From: GCA-002715885 sp045561575
GTDB taxonomy: Bacteria > Bacteroidota > Bacteroidia > Flavobacteriales > BACL11
Direction of reading: 5' to 3'
DNA length: 46,058 nt
Assembly: GCA_045561575.1 (NCBI GenBank)
Contig: JBJKXM010000031.1
Location: 1-46,058, forward strand
Part shown: piece by piece, positions 17,895-26,988 of the stretch
Numbering within the stretch: position 1 is the first letter of the stretch
Layout: each line of letters begins with the position of its first letter
Position numbers and translations under genes: made by a program
The notes under the pieces: generated by a model
The model's database searches: none
Told to the model about the DNA's origin: nothing
What the model saw: the letters and a program-made list of their open reading frames with translations, nothing else

Positions 17895-17922
17895 AAAAAC
17901 CGGATTTATATCCGGTTTTTTT
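17893..17922. terminator. Bidirectional intrinsic terminator between bshB1 and the T9SS gene
   Basis: A perfect 13-bp inverted repeat: AAAAAAACCGGAT at 17893-17905 pairs with ATCCGGTTTTTTT at 17910-17922 across a TTAT loop. The U-run on both strands suits the convergent genes on each side (bshB1 and the secreted Asp-box protein). Confidence 0.9.
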
Positions 17923-17941
17923 AATCAATTAATGTTTTTAA

Positions 17942-19855
17942 TTATTTAGTTACAACTAATTTTTTAGAAGATTTTATGTTATTATTATTAAAGTTTATAA
18001 AATAAACTCCTTCGTTTAGATCAACTAAATCTAAATTTATACTGTTAATACCATTAACTGTATTAATTAAAAATTCTTTAACTCTTTTACCAAGCATATC
18101 AGTTAATACTAAATTAGTTTTCTTATTGCTTTGACTTATAAAATTAATAGTAACATTATTTTTTGCAGGGTTAGGATATACAGAAAATTTAATATCGAAA
18201 GTATTATTTGTAACTCCTGTTGATGTACCACTTAATTCAGTAGTATCTAGCTCTAGGTATCTTATTTCGTTCATGTCAATTATATCTTCATCACCTCTAA
18301 CAGCAAGTCCAGGCTCAAAATCTTTTTGGTAGATAAGTCTAATTTTGTCATCGACATTTCTATCCATTCTTGCAAAAACACACTCTTGAGCACCTCCCCA
18401 ATCTGTCCATTCCGTAACATCTTTTGGAGCACTCCAGTTTGTACCACCATCCATACTTTTTACAACATGAACATGTCTGAAGTTTTGTGAACCATTATCA
18501 ACATTCTCCATAAGTGATGAATATGAAACAAAAATATTTCCTTGATTATCAATTCCTGCACTTGGCATACAATCAACTGATAAGTAATAAGTAGGTATAC
18601 CAACATAATTTAAAATTCCATCACCATCAAGATCTTGAGCAGAAGCAATCATTTGTGGAACTTGACTATACCATAAAGATGCATTAATAATTGAATTTGA
18701 TGCATCATCTGGACCCATACTTTCATTCCAATACATTAGCCCACTTGTTCCTCCAAAATATGAAGTGTTTCCATCGGAAAGGTCTGCATCTAAAACTCTC
18801 ATATTTCCAAAGAATACATGAGCATCACCATTTGCATCTAGGATAACTGTTCCAGCACCATCAGCAGTATATAGTGTGTCCATTACTCCATCTCCATCAA
18901 TATCTAGTCCTGAGTCATTTACATATTTATCAACTGGAAAATCTAGGAAAACAGTTTCGTTCCAAGTATTTCCATTATCTGTTGACTTAAGAATAACTGA
19001 GTCATCCCATCCTCCAAAATAAGCAACAACAACTGTTTCTCCTTGAGCTGCAATAGCATAATCATCACCATTGAATCCAGTATACTTACTTGTGTCAAGA
19101 GTAGGAAGTTGCATATCCTGAATATCCCATGTGTCTCCACCATCTTGAGATCTGTAATATACAAGAGCCCCATCAAGGCCATTCCAAATTGTTCCTCCAA
19201 GACCAGATGGAGCAATAACTCCCACCATATGAATAGTTTCATTATTAGACCCTCCAATAACAGCTCTATTCCAAATAATGTCAGTGTATACACCATTACT
19301 ATCCATTGATGATATAATTTGTTCAGTCCATGTTCCAGAACCAACGCTTGGGCGATGAGTCATCAGAAGATACCCATTATCAGTATTGTGAGTAATAGCA
19401 ATTTCTTTTCCAGATCCTGTTGCTAAAACTGAAGGCCACCCACCTCTTGATGATTCTAGTCTTGCAGTTGGATCTGGTCCCCACGAAGAGCCATCATGGA
19501 AATTATAACCAGTTCCTCTGTCAGAATATGCTGCAGCAAATTGAGCACTCATAGTCCAAGTTGCAGAAATAGTTCCATTACTATGTCTTATTAGTCTATT
19601 ATCTACAGAAGCATTAGATTGCAAATCATATGTAGTTGTTCCAATTCTAACATCATCAATTGTATTTGAATTTTTTAATGCTAATGTATTTGGGTTTGGG
19701 TTAGTAATTAAATTACTTAATGCTTCACTTCCACCAATCTTAACTAATGGAGCTTTTGAACTAACATCTCCATTTTTAATTTTGAGAGGCGAAATCTGTG
19801 CATTTAAAGAGCCACAAAATAAAATTATGGCTAGATATGTAAAAGTTTTTTTCAT
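17942..19855 (-). CDS. Secreted Asp-box (BNR/sialidase-like) protein with T9SS sorting domain
   Basis: A 637-residue exported protein. A signal peptide (MKKTFTYLAIILFCGSLNAQ) is followed by a beta-propeller-like region with Asp-box motifs S-x-D-x-G-x-T-W: RSQDGGDTWD near 230, KSTDNGNTWNE near 290 and KSMDGGTNWSAP near 480. Two Ca-binding-like turns, DIDGDGVMDTL and DLDGDGILNY, lie between them. The last 80 residues are a type A T9SS sorting domain: YPNPAKNNVTINF, then LTDMLGKRVKEF, then LNEGVYFINF and a final KKLVV. No clear catalytic residues of true sialidases are seen, so an enzyme activity is not claimed; it could be a binding or surface protein. It lies between a terminator and the copper ATPase gene. 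Confidence 0.88.
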   Translation of the reverse strand: MKKTFTYLAIILFCGSLNAQISPLKIKNGDVSSKAPLVKIGGSEALSNLITNPNPNTLALKNSNTIDDVRIGTTTYDLQSNASVDNRLIRHSNGTISATWTMSAQFAAAYSDRGTGYNFHDGSSWGPDPTARLESSRGGWPSVLATGSGKEIAITHNTDNGYLLMTHRPSVGSGTWTEQIISSMDSNGVYTDIIWNRAVIGGSNNETIHMVGVIAPSGLGGTIWNGLDGALVYYRSQDGGDTWDIQDMQLPTLDTSKYTGFNGDDYAIAAQGETVVVAYFGGWDDSVILKSTDNGNTWNETVFLDFPVDKYVNDSGLDIDGDGVMDTLYTADGAGTVILDANGDAHVFFGNMRVLDADLSDGNTSYFGGTSGLMYWNESMGPDDASNSIINASLWYSQVPQMIASAQDLDGDGILNYVGIPTYYLSVDCMPSAGIDNQGNIFVSYSSLMENVDNGSQNFRHVHVVKSMDGGTNWSAPKDVTEWTDWGGAQECVFARMDRNVDDKIRLIYQKDFEPGLAVRGDEDIIDMNEIRYLELDTTELSGTSTGVTNNTFDIKFSVYPNPAKNNVTINFISQSNKKTNLVLTDMLGKRVKEFLINTVNGINSINLDLVDLNEGVYFINFNNNNIKSSKKLVVTK

Positions 19856-19892
19856 AATAATTGTTTTTGTTAAATATGCTTCTGTAATAATA

Positions 19893-21998
19893 CTAAAAAA
19901 TTTTCTTAAATTTTAATCTAATGGAGTTTCCTATTACAACAATATCTGAAAAAGCCATAAATAATGCTGCCCACATTGGATTTAAATATCCAAGACACGC
20001 TATAGGTATTGCAATTATATTGTAGGAAAAAGCCCAAAATAAATTTTGTTTTATGGTTTTCAACGTGTGTTTTCCAATTTTAAGTACTTTTGGAAGCTGA
20101 TTAAGATTATCCTTATTTAAAAGAATAATTTCAGAAGATTGTTGAGCAATTTGACTAGCATTACCTAAAGAAATTCCAAGAAATGCCTTAGAAAGGGCAG
20201 GAGCATCATTTATTCCATCTCCAAGCATAATTGTATCGTTATTTATATTTAGTTTTTCAATAATTTTTAATTTTTCCTCAGGAAGTTGATTTGAATAAAC
20301 TTTATTAAATGAAAGAATTTGATTTAGTTGATCACATTTTTCTTTATGATCTCCACTAATCAATGTCGTTGTATATTTATTTTCTTTGAGATTTTTAAAT
20401 ACTTCTTTAGTTCCTTTTTTAATTTCATCTTTAATATCAATTGTAGCTATAATTTTATTATCCTTCTTTAAATATATATCGAATTTTTGATCTTTGCTTT
20501 CATCGAAGTTTTTACCAATAAAATATGAGGATCCATTAAAGGAAGCAGAAATTCCAAAACCATTCTTTTCATAAATATCATTCAATTTTAATTCTTTTGA
20601 ATAATCTGATAACTCATTTATAATTGAATTTGCAATAGGATGTGATGAATGTTTTTCTAGATTATATATTATATTTTTGATCTCATATTCATCTCCAGAA
20701 ATAATATTTAGTTGAGCTATTTTAAATTTACCAGTTGTAATAGTTCCTGTTTTGTCAAATGCAATATTTTTAATTTTTCCAATTTTTTCAAGAGTTATAC
20801 CTCCTTTTATTAAGATTCCATTTTTTGCGGCACGACCTATTCCAACCATAATTGCTGTTGGTGTAGCTAGCCCCATAGCACATGGACAAGAAATTACTAA
20901 AACAGCAATTGATCTTAAAAAAGCATCAACTGAATCAATGTCAAAAATAAAGTGTGAAATAAAGTATGTTCCAATAGATATCAAAATTACAATTGGTACA
21001 AAAATAGAACTTACTTTATCTCCAAGTTTTTGAATATTTGGATGATCTTTTTGTGCATCTTTAACAAGGTTAATAATTTGCGATAGAATAGTATCATTTC
21101 CAATATTTGTTACTAGAATTTTTATACTTCCCGAATTTAGTATTGTGCCACCAATTACATCAGAATTTATTTCTTTTGAAACTGGTAAACTTTCACCAGT
21201 TATCATTGATTCATCAACAGAACAATTTCCCCAGACAACTTTACCATCAATCGGTATTCTATCGCCAATATTAACTACCAAGACATCATTCTTTTTAATT
21301 TCATTAAAATCTATTTCAACTATTTTTCCTTCAACAATCTTTTTTGCTGATGTTTTTTGAATTTTATATAAATCCTGCAAGGCTGTTGTAGTTTGTTTTA
21401 CAGATCTATGTTCTAAAACGTTTCCAAGTAAAACAAGAGTTATTATAGTTGCTGCCGTTTCAAAAAACATATAATTATTCACCTCATTTGTACCATAGAA
21501 GTACCACCATCCATAAATGCTGTAAAAAAAAGCCGCAGAACTTCCCATAAAAATTAAAACATCCATATTTGGGACACCAATTTTAAGAGATTTAACTGCG
21601 CTTTTACCAAAGTAATGGATTCCAATAAGATAAACAGGAATACATAAACTAACTTGAATTATTGGGTTATGTAAAATATTGCTATGATCCAAAAACATAT
21701 GTAAGATTAAAGGAAGAGTAAAGATTAATGATATTAAAAATAAAATTTCAACTTTTGAAAATTTATTTATTTTTTGATTATCTATTTTAACTTTAAAGCC
21801 AATTTGTTCAATTAAGGAAATAACTTTACTAATTGAATTTTTTTGATCTATATTAAAACTTACTTCCCCTAAAGAAAAATTTACATTTACATCAACTACA
21901 GAGTTGTTTTCAAGATGTTTTTTTATGCCTGCGGCGCAATTATTGCAGGTAATTCCTTCAACACATAAAGTAGTTTTATTTAAAGAAGAATTTTTCAT
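19893..21998 (-). CDS. copA: Copper-exporting P1B-type ATPase (CopA-like)
   Basis: A 701-residue inner-membrane heavy-metal ATPase. One N-terminal HMA domain has the metal-binding GITCNNC (C18, C21). The actuator domain has SMITGESLPVSKE, the transport site is SCPCAMGLATPT (C371-P-C373), the phosphorylation site FDKTGTITTG (D415), the nucleotide domain SSHPIANSI (HP motif) and the hinge GDGINDAPAL. The last two helices read AFSYNIIAIPIA and FMAFSDIVVIGNS, giving the YN and MxxS residues of the Cu(I) group P1B-1. It is a single-gene unit; no CopZ chaperone or CueR-type regulator adjoins it. A perfect -7 box lies only four bases before the ATG. The ATG is the first possible start and gives a complete HMA domain. 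Confidence 0.95.
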   Translation of the reverse strand: MKNSSLNKTTLCVEGITCNNCAAGIKKHLENNSVVDVNVNFSLGEVSFNIDQKNSISKVISLIEQIGFKVKIDNQKINKFSKVEILFLISLIFTLPLILHMFLDHSNILHNPIIQVSLCIPVYLIGIHYFGKSAVKSLKIGVPNMDVLIFMGSSAAFFYSIYGWWYFYGTNEVNNYMFFETAATIITLVLLGNVLEHRSVKQTTTALQDLYKIQKTSAKKIVEGKIVEIDFNEIKKNDVLVVNIGDRIPIDGKVVWGNCSVDESMITGESLPVSKEINSDVIGGTILNSGSIKILVTNIGNDTILSQIINLVKDAQKDHPNIQKLGDKVSSIFVPIVILISIGTYFISHFIFDIDSVDAFLRSIAVLVISCPCAMGLATPTAIMVGIGRAAKNGILIKGGITLEKIGKIKNIAFDKTGTITTGKFKIAQLNIISGDEYEIKNIIYNLEKHSSHPIANSIINELSDYSKELKLNDIYEKNGFGISASFNGSSYFIGKNFDESKDQKFDIYLKKDNKIIATIDIKDEIKKGTKEVFKNLKENKYTTTLISGDHKEKCDQLNQILSFNKVYSNQLPEEKLKIIEKLNINNDTIMLGDGINDAPALSKAFLGISLGNASQIAQQSSEIILLNKDNLNQLPKVLKIGKHTLKTIKQNLFWAFSYNIIAIPIACLGYLNPMWAALFMAFSDIVVIGNSIRLKFKKIF

Positions 21999-22002
21999 TA
22001 AA

Positions 22003-22010
22003 CAAATATA
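22003..22010 (-). promoter_or_regulatory. Putative -7 box immediately before copA
   Basis: The minus strand reads TATATTTG, a full TAnnTTTG match, with only four bases between it and the copA ATG. If active, it would place the RNA start at or next to the ATG. A chance match in AT-rich DNA is possible. Confidence 0.35.
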
Positions 22011-22042
22011 AATAAGTTATTTAGGATTAATGAATATTAATA

Positions 22043-22050
22043 TATATTTG
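22043..22050 (+). promoter_or_regulatory. Bacteroidota -7 promoter box for tRNA-His
   Basis: TATATTTG matches TAnnTTTG and lies 11 bases before the mature 5' end of tRNA-His, a plausible position for its promoter. No -33 TTTG is visible. Confidence 0.45.
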
Positions 22051-22061
22051 CAGATTTAAAT

Positions 22062-22136
22062 GGTGGTTGTAGCTCAGTTGGTTAGAGCACTGGTTTGTGG
22101 TGCCGGGAGTCGTGGGTTCGAATCCCATCAGCCACC
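22062..22136 (+). tRNA. tRNA-His (GTG anticodon)
   Basis: A full cloverleaf can be drawn. The acceptor stem GTGGTTG (22063-22069) pairs with CAGCCAC (22129-22135), with the extra G-1 at 22062 opposite C73 that is diagnostic for tRNA-His. The D arm is GCTC...GAGC, the anticodon loop TTGTGGT has GTG at 22097-22099, and the T arm is GTGGG-TTCGAAT-CCCAT. The 3' CCA is not encoded. A terminator follows directly. Confidence 0.98.
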
Positions 22137-22139
22137 CAA

Positions 22140-22170
22140 AAAAAAGAGTTGATTAAATCAGCTCTTTTTT
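22140..22170. terminator. Bidirectional intrinsic terminator after tRNA-His
   Basis: AAAAAAGAGTTGA (22140-22152) pairs with TCAGCTCTTTTTT (22158-22170) with one T-G pair and a TTAAA loop. The U-runs on both strands serve tRNA-His (plus) and the thioredoxin-like gene (minus), whose stop codon lies at the edge of the stem. Confidence 0.85.
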
Positions 22171-22657
22171 ATTTTAATCTACCAAGACTTCTAAGTAGTT
22201 GTTGTTTAGATTTAAATCCTGGAAGTTGAGCAACTTTTTTATTTTCCCCATCTACAATAACAATAGTAGGCCAATAAAAATTTCCTTTTGTTGGAGAAAC
22301 TAATTCAAAAAATAGATTGTGTCTCCATGTTGAGTTGGGATCTTCTTCAATAGAAACATCATTAATGTATTTTTTCCCATTATACATAATCGGATTTTTG
22401 CTTTTACCATCTAATTTTACAGGAAAGAAGTTTTCGTTAATAAGCTTTATAATTTGTGGATCTGAAAGAACTTCATTTTTCATTCTTTTACAATAATCAC
22501 AATTATTTCTGTAAAAATAGATCAACATATTCTTATTATACTTTTCAGAATATTTTTCTGCTTCTGAAAGAGAAACCCAGTTTATTGAATTAATAGGTTT
22601 TCCTTGGGAAAATGAAAGTAATGGAATAAATGAAAGTAAGAAAAGGAGTTTCTTCAT
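22169..22657 (-). CDS. Exported thioredoxin-fold protein (CDYC)
   Basis: A 162-residue periplasmic protein. The signal peptide MKKLLFLLSFIPLLSFSQ is followed by a thioredoxin-like domain with FYRNNCDYCKRM (C53, C56) and a cis-proline region (FYWPTIVIVD). The CxxC with an aromatic middle and the DUF255-like layout (nnnCxxCKxMxxEVLSDPQI) suggest a disulfide reductase or oxidase for envelope proteins; the partner is not known. It follows directly on another exported thioredoxin-like gene (TAA-ATG, no gap) and has the same cysteine spacing, so the pair may be an old duplication. The gene ends at the shared terminator with tRNA-His. Confidence 0.85.
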   Translation of the reverse strand: MKKLLFLLSFIPLLSFSQGKPINSINWVSLSEAEKYSEKYNKNMLIYFYRNNCDYCKRMKNEVLSDPQIIKLINENFFPVKLDGKSKNPIMYNGKKYINDVSIEEDPNSTWRHNLFFELVSPTKGNFYWPTIVIVDGENKKVAQLPGFKSKQQLLRSLGRLK

Positions 22658-23122
22658 TTACTTCTTGCTAAGAATTTTATTTGCACCATTAATCCAATTT
22701 GTAGGACCCCCAGCAACATAACCTTGTGAGCCAAGTCTTTTAAAATTTACTTTTTTATCCTCAATTTCTGGAACAACAAACCAACCAGTTGGATAACCTC
22801 TAACTGCAAACATTTGTCTTAGGTTGTCGTTTTGTTGTTTGAGAGAATCATCAAGTTTTTTTCTTCTTGGGAAGTCAAGTTCAACAAGAATTAAATTTTC
22901 TTTTGCCCATTTAACAAAATCAGGCTTAAAGAAAACTTCTTTCTGTAATCTAATACACCATCCACACCAATCACTTCCAGTAAAGAACATAAATAATGGT
23001 TTTTCACTTTCTATTGATAATTCAATAGCTTTATTAACATCTGTATGCCAATCTAATTCTCCTTCTTGAGCAAATACATTTATAGTTAGAAATAATAATA
23101 ATATTGAGATTAATTTTTTCAT
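22658..23122 (-). CDS. Exported thioredoxin-fold protein (CGWC)
   Basis: A 154-residue periplasmic protein with signal peptide MKKLISILLLFLTINVFAQ and a thioredoxin-fold motif FFTGSDWCGWCIRLQKEVF (C53, C56). This belongs to the thioredoxin-7-like group often paired with DUF255-type proteins in flavobacteria. The frame can be opened further upstream to 23146, but that start would overlap the peptide transporter gene and put eight residues (MVFTKIKN) before the signal peptide; the ATG at 23122 is preferred and leaves a 10-base gap. It is followed without a gap by the second thioredoxin-like gene. A role in keeping envelope disulfides reduced, or in c-type cytochrome assembly, is an inference. 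Confidence 0.85.
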   Translation of the reverse strand: MKKLISILLLFLTINVFAQEGELDWHTDVNKAIELSIESEKPLFMFFTGSDWCGWCIRLQKEVFFKPDFVKWAKENLILVELDFPRRKKLDDSLKQQNDNLRQMFAVRGYPTGWFVVPEIEDKKVNFKRLGSQGYVAGGPTNWINGANKILSKK

Positions 23123-23132
23123 ATTTTTAATT

Positions 23133-24731
23133 TTAGTGAATACCATGCATTAATTTTTTAATGTATGGAGATATAATAACAACGAAGATAGCTATAAATA
23201 TTGTGACAAAACCAATTTGACCGTAAATACTATTGTACTGAATTACAGTTGCAACTAACTCATTTGAAATGTCAGGATAGCCCATAAACCAATCAGTTAA
23301 ATCTGAAAGCCAATTACTTTCATTAGAGCCTCCAGTGGTAGTAAGTTTTGCAATTTGTCCTGAAATGTAATGTGCAAATGTTGAGGATATAAACCATACA
23401 CCCATCATAAAAGCTGCAATTTTCTTAGGAGATAATTCGGTTACTTTTGATAAACCAATTGGAGAAAGAAATAATTCTCCTGTTGTAATTAAAAAGTAAC
23501 CAAGAAAAACAAAAAGAAAAGGTACTTTTCCATTTTCTCCAATAAAATGAGCTGTAGAAGCAAAAATCAAAAATCCAAGACCAAGTTGAAAAATTCCTAA
23601 AGCAAATTTAATTGGCGTATTTGGATTACGTTTTATATCTCCTAACTTAGTCCATAACCAACTAAATGGAATCGCTAAAAGAACAATGTAAGCTGGATTG
23701 ATTGCATTAGTTTGGGATGCATTCATCCCAACAAGATTAACACATTTATCAGCCCAAACTGTAATAGAACTACCTGCTTGTTCAAAACAGGCCCAAAATA
23801 TTGTGCAAAAAACTGCTAAAATCATTATTGCAATAAGTCTATCCCCACTTTGGTGGTCTTTCTTAACAACTTTATAATCAAAAATTATATATCCAACATA
23901 AGCTAATACAGCAAGCCCTACTATTGTTAAAACATTTCCAAGAACTTGCGAGTCTTTGTCTAGAACAATTAAGTATGCAAAAACTGGTACGAGTACGAAA
24001 CCTAATATGTATATAATATTAGTTATTGAAATTCCAGATATTTTTTTGTTAATGTATTCAGTTGGCTGTAATCCTTTATCTCCTAAAACATTAGCTTGTA
24101 TACCTTTCCAAAAAACAATTAAGCCTGCAAGCATTCCTAATCCAGCCGCACCAAATCCATAGTGCCATCCATAGACTTCTCCTAAATATCCACAAAATAA
24201 TGGGGCAATCATAGCACCAAGATTAATTCCCATATAGAAAATAGTAAAACCTCCATCTCTTTTAATATCTCCTTCTTCATAGAGTGATCCAACTAAAGTT
24301 GAAATGTTTGGTTTGAAAAATCCGTTACCCATGATTAATAACCCTAGTGCACCATAGAAAAAAAACTCTGTTGGAAAAGCCATAAAGAAGTGTCCAAGGG
24401 CCATAAGAATACCACCAAAAAGAATAGATTTTCTGTAACCAATATACTTATCTGCAAGATATCCTCCTAGAAGCGGGGTTAAATAAACTAGTGCGCCATA
24501 AGCGGCATATATCCCATAAGCAATTTCTTCATTATTCTGGAGATCTTGATAAAAATCTTTTATTAAATAAAGAGTAAGAAGTGCTCTCATCCCATAAAAT
24601 GAGAAACGTTCCCACATTTCAGCAAAGAATAAATAAAATAGTGCTTTTGGATGTCCTTTTTTATCTAAGTATGCTTTTGCAATAATTAAAATTAGGGCAG
24701 TAAATAGCACATAACCAATTAATTGAATCAT
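23133..24731 (-). CDS. POT-family proton-dependent oligopeptide transporter
   Basis: A 532-residue inner-membrane symporter that takes up di- and tripeptides with protons. The family signature EMWERFSFYGMRALLTLYL (ExxERFxYYG, proton-binding glutamate and arginine) is near residue 38, and FFKPNISTLVG and FTIFYMGINLGAMIAPLFCGYL form the second PTR2 signature. About 13-14 hydrophobic segments can be counted. It lies 47 bases downstream of the DPP IV peptidase gene on the same strand, which makes sense: the peptidase releases dipeptides and the transporter takes them up. Downstream are two exported thioredoxin-like genes. Confidence 0.95.
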   Translation of the reverse strand: MIQLIGYVLFTALILIIAKAYLDKKGHPKALFYLFFAEMWERFSFYGMRALLTLYLIKDFYQDLQNNEEIAYGIYAAYGALVYLTPLLGGYLADKYIGYRKSILFGGILMALGHFFMAFPTEFFFYGALGLLIMGNGFFKPNISTLVGSLYEEGDIKRDGGFTIFYMGINLGAMIAPLFCGYLGEVYGWHYGFGAAGLGMLAGLIVFWKGIQANVLGDKGLQPTEYINKKISGISITNIIYILGFVLVPVFAYLIVLDKDSQVLGNVLTIVGLAVLAYVGYIIFDYKVVKKDHQSGDRLIAIMILAVFCTIFWACFEQAGSSITVWADKCVNLVGMNASQTNAINPAYIVLLAIPFSWLWTKLGDIKRNPNTPIKFALGIFQLGLGFLIFASTAHFIGENGKVPFLFVFLGYFLITTGELFLSPIGLSKVTELSPKKIAAFMMGVWFISSTFAHYISGQIAKLTTTGGSNESNWLSDLTDWFMGYPDISNELVATVIQYNSIYGQIGFVTIFIAIFVVIISPYIKKLMHGIH

Positions 24732-24778
24732 AATTTGTTTTGTTATTAGGTTTTAAGTTGCCGAATTTAATAAAACAA

Positions 24779-26932
24779 TTATAAATTGTCTAAGATGAAG
24801 TTAGTTATTTTTTTGTAGAGATGATATCTTGTGTTTTTACCATAAATACCATGATTTTTATCTGGGTATACAAATAAATCAAACTGTTTATTAGCTCTTA
24901 CCAATGCTGATGACATTTCATAGGTGTTTTGAACATGTACATTGTCATCTGCAGTGCCATGAATTAATAAATACTTACCCTTAAGTTTTTCCACATGATT
25001 AATTGGAGAATTTTCGTCATAGCCGCTTGGATTTTCTTGTGGAGTTTGCATATATCTCTCTGTGTATATATTATCATAATAACGCCAATTTGTTACAGGT
25101 GCTACAGCAACTGCCAAATTAAATACATCTGCTCCTTTAGTTATTGCAAGAGATGACATATAACCTCCATAGCTCCATCCTTGTATACCAATTCTTTTTT
25201 CATCTATATAATTTAAACTCCCAAAATATTTTGCTGCGTCAATCTGATCAATTGTTTCGTATTTTCCTAGCTCTTTATATGTCATTTTTTTAAATTCTGC
25301 CCCCTTTCCACCAGTTCCTCTATTGTCTACACAGGCAATTACATATCCTTTTTGAGCTAACATTTGATACCAATAAAAATTATTTCCTTCGTATCTGTTC
25401 AGTACTTTTTGAGATCCAGGTCCTCCATAAAGAAACATAAATAATGGATATTTTTTATTGTCGTCAAAATTTGGAGGTTTAATTATCCAAGCATTTAAAT
25501 CAGCATTGTCAGTATATATAGTTATAAATTCTTTTTCTGATATATTATATTCTTCTAATTTGTTTTGGAATTCTGTATTATCTTCTATTGTTTTGATTAG
25601 AGAACCATCAGCTTTGTGAAGTGTAAAAATAGGAGGGGTGTTGGCATTTGAATATGTATTTATATAATACTTTAATCCATTACTAAATTTTGCTGAATTT
25701 GTGCCTGTTTGAGTACTCAGTTTTTTTCTTTTACCTGAGTCTAGATCTAAACAATATATAGATCTATTTATAGATCCATCTTCAGTTGAAGAAAAAAAGA
25801 TTTCCATTTTATCACTGTCAAGACCATAAAAAGAAGTAACCTCCCATGATCCTGATGTTATTTGCTCTTCACTTCCATCAAGGCCTTTCAAATAAATATG
25901 ATTATATCCTTTCTTTTCAGAAGTCCATATAAAAAAGTTATTAGGTAAAAAAGTTAAATTATCATTTATGTCAATATAGTATTTGTCTTCTTCAGTAAAT
26001 AACACCCTATTGCTTCCATCTTTGGAATCAACAACAATAAAATCAAGCTTGTTTTGATGTCTGTTTAAACCAATCATAGTTAAAATATTTGGATCATTTG
26101 ACCATTTTATTCTTGGGATGTATTCATAATCTTCTTCGGTGTAAATTAATTTTTTTTCATCATCATCAATATTGTATAAATAAACACTAACAGTTGAATT
26201 TGCTTCACCTGCTTTTGGATATTTAAATACTTCTTGTGTTGGGTATAAATTCCCATTAAACTTATCCATTGAAAATTCTTTTACATGAGATTCGTCAAAT
26301 TTGTAAAAAGCAATAGTTCTACTATCTGCTGACCAATCAAAGCCTCTAACAAGCTTAAACTCTTCTTCATATACCCAATCAGATGCTCCATTTATGATAT
26401 TGTTTTTTTTGCCATCAAACGTAATTTGATTTTCTTTTCCGTTTGTTATATCCTTGATGTAGAGATTATTTTTAAAAACGAAGGCAACTTTTGTTCCATC
26501 AGGAGAAAAGGTAGGGTATCTAACTTTATTATCTGATAGTTTTTTTATTTTGTTATTTTGAATATTAAAAACATAATAAATTGCTTTTTTAGAATATCTA
26601 TAAATAGATTCTGTTTCTGTTGCTAGAAGCATTAATCTGTCATCGTTACTTAAAGAATAGCTATTTATCCTTTTAATTTTAAAATCAGAGCTTTTAAAAA
26701 GTCTAACAACTCTTTTTCCATTTTTAAAACTGTATTTAATAATTTCTTGCCCTTCCTCACCATTTTTTATTTGAGTGTAAAATTCACCATCATTCATTGA
26801 GTTTAAACCTCTGTAGCTTTTTGGATAAAAGTTATAATTCTGCCAAATATCTTCTAAAGTAATTTCTTTAGATTGTGAAAAGCATGAAATGCTAGAAAAA
26901 CATAAAAAAAATATAAATAAGATTTTTCTCAT
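24779..26932 (-). CDS. Dipeptidyl peptidase IV (S9 family serine peptidase)
   Basis: A 717-residue periplasmic enzyme that removes N-terminal dipeptides, usually with proline or alanine in second place. Signal peptide MRKILFIFFLCFSSISCFSQ, then an eight-bladed propeller including the substrate-amine Glu pair in GASDWVYEEEFKL, then the alpha/beta-hydrolase domain with the nucleophile in GWSYGGYMSSL (S587), the acid in GTADDNVHVQ (D662/D663) and the base in DKNHGIYG (H694). Residues RYDNIYTERYMQTPQENPSGY in the family order confirm DPP IV rather than acylaminoacyl peptidase. It is followed by the POT peptide transporter. A weak -7-like box (TAAATTAG) lies on the minus strand at 26955-26962. Confidence 0.94.
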   Translation of the reverse strand: MRKILFIFFLCFSSISCFSQSKEITLEDIWQNYNFYPKSYRGLNSMNDGEFYTQIKNGEEGQEIIKYSFKNGKRVVRLFKSSDFKIKRINSYSLSNDDRLMLLATETESIYRYSKKAIYYVFNIQNNKIKKLSDNKVRYPTFSPDGTKVAFVFKNNLYIKDITNGKENQITFDGKKNNIINGASDWVYEEEFKLVRGFDWSADSRTIAFYKFDESHVKEFSMDKFNGNLYPTQEVFKYPKAGEANSTVSVYLYNIDDDEKKLIYTEEDYEYIPRIKWSNDPNILTMIGLNRHQNKLDFIVVDSKDGSNRVLFTEEDKYYIDINDNLTFLPNNFFIWTSEKKGYNHIYLKGLDGSEEQITSGSWEVTSFYGLDSDKMEIFFSSTEDGSINRSIYCLDLDSGKRKKLSTQTGTNSAKFSNGLKYYINTYSNANTPPIFTLHKADGSLIKTIEDNTEFQNKLEEYNISEKEFITIYTDNADLNAWIIKPPNFDDNKKYPLFMFLYGGPGSQKVLNRYEGNNFYWYQMLAQKGYVIACVDNRGTGGKGAEFKKMTYKELGKYETIDQIDAAKYFGSLNYIDEKRIGIQGWSYGGYMSSLAITKGADVFNLAVAVAPVTNWRYYDNIYTERYMQTPQENPSGYDENSPINHVEKLKGKYLLIHGTADDNVHVQNTYEMSSALVRANKQFDLFVYPDKNHGIYGKNTRYHLYKKITNFILDNL

Positions 26933-26944
26933 TATTTTTTTGAA

Positions 26945-26972
26945 TTGTAAGGTGCTAATTTACTTAAATTTG
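26945..26972 (+). promoter_or_regulatory. Promoter for the FAD oxidase gene (TTG-N17-TAAATTTG)
   Basis: TTG at 26945-26947, 17 bases, then TAAATTTG at 26965-26972. This fits the flavobacterial pattern TTG-N(17-23)-TAnnTTTG and ends 16 bases before the ATG at 26989. It is the best complete promoter match in the window. Confidence 0.6.
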
Positions 26973-26988
26973 TCTGAAACATGCTGAT

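Noticed and set aside
22062..22136. tRNA-His as an integration site
   Set aside because: No duplicated 3' end of the tRNA and no integrase gene is found in the window.
23123..23146. Longer start for the CGWC thioredoxin-like gene
   Set aside because: It would add eight polar residues ahead of the signal peptide and overlap the POT gene; the ATG at 23122 is the better start.
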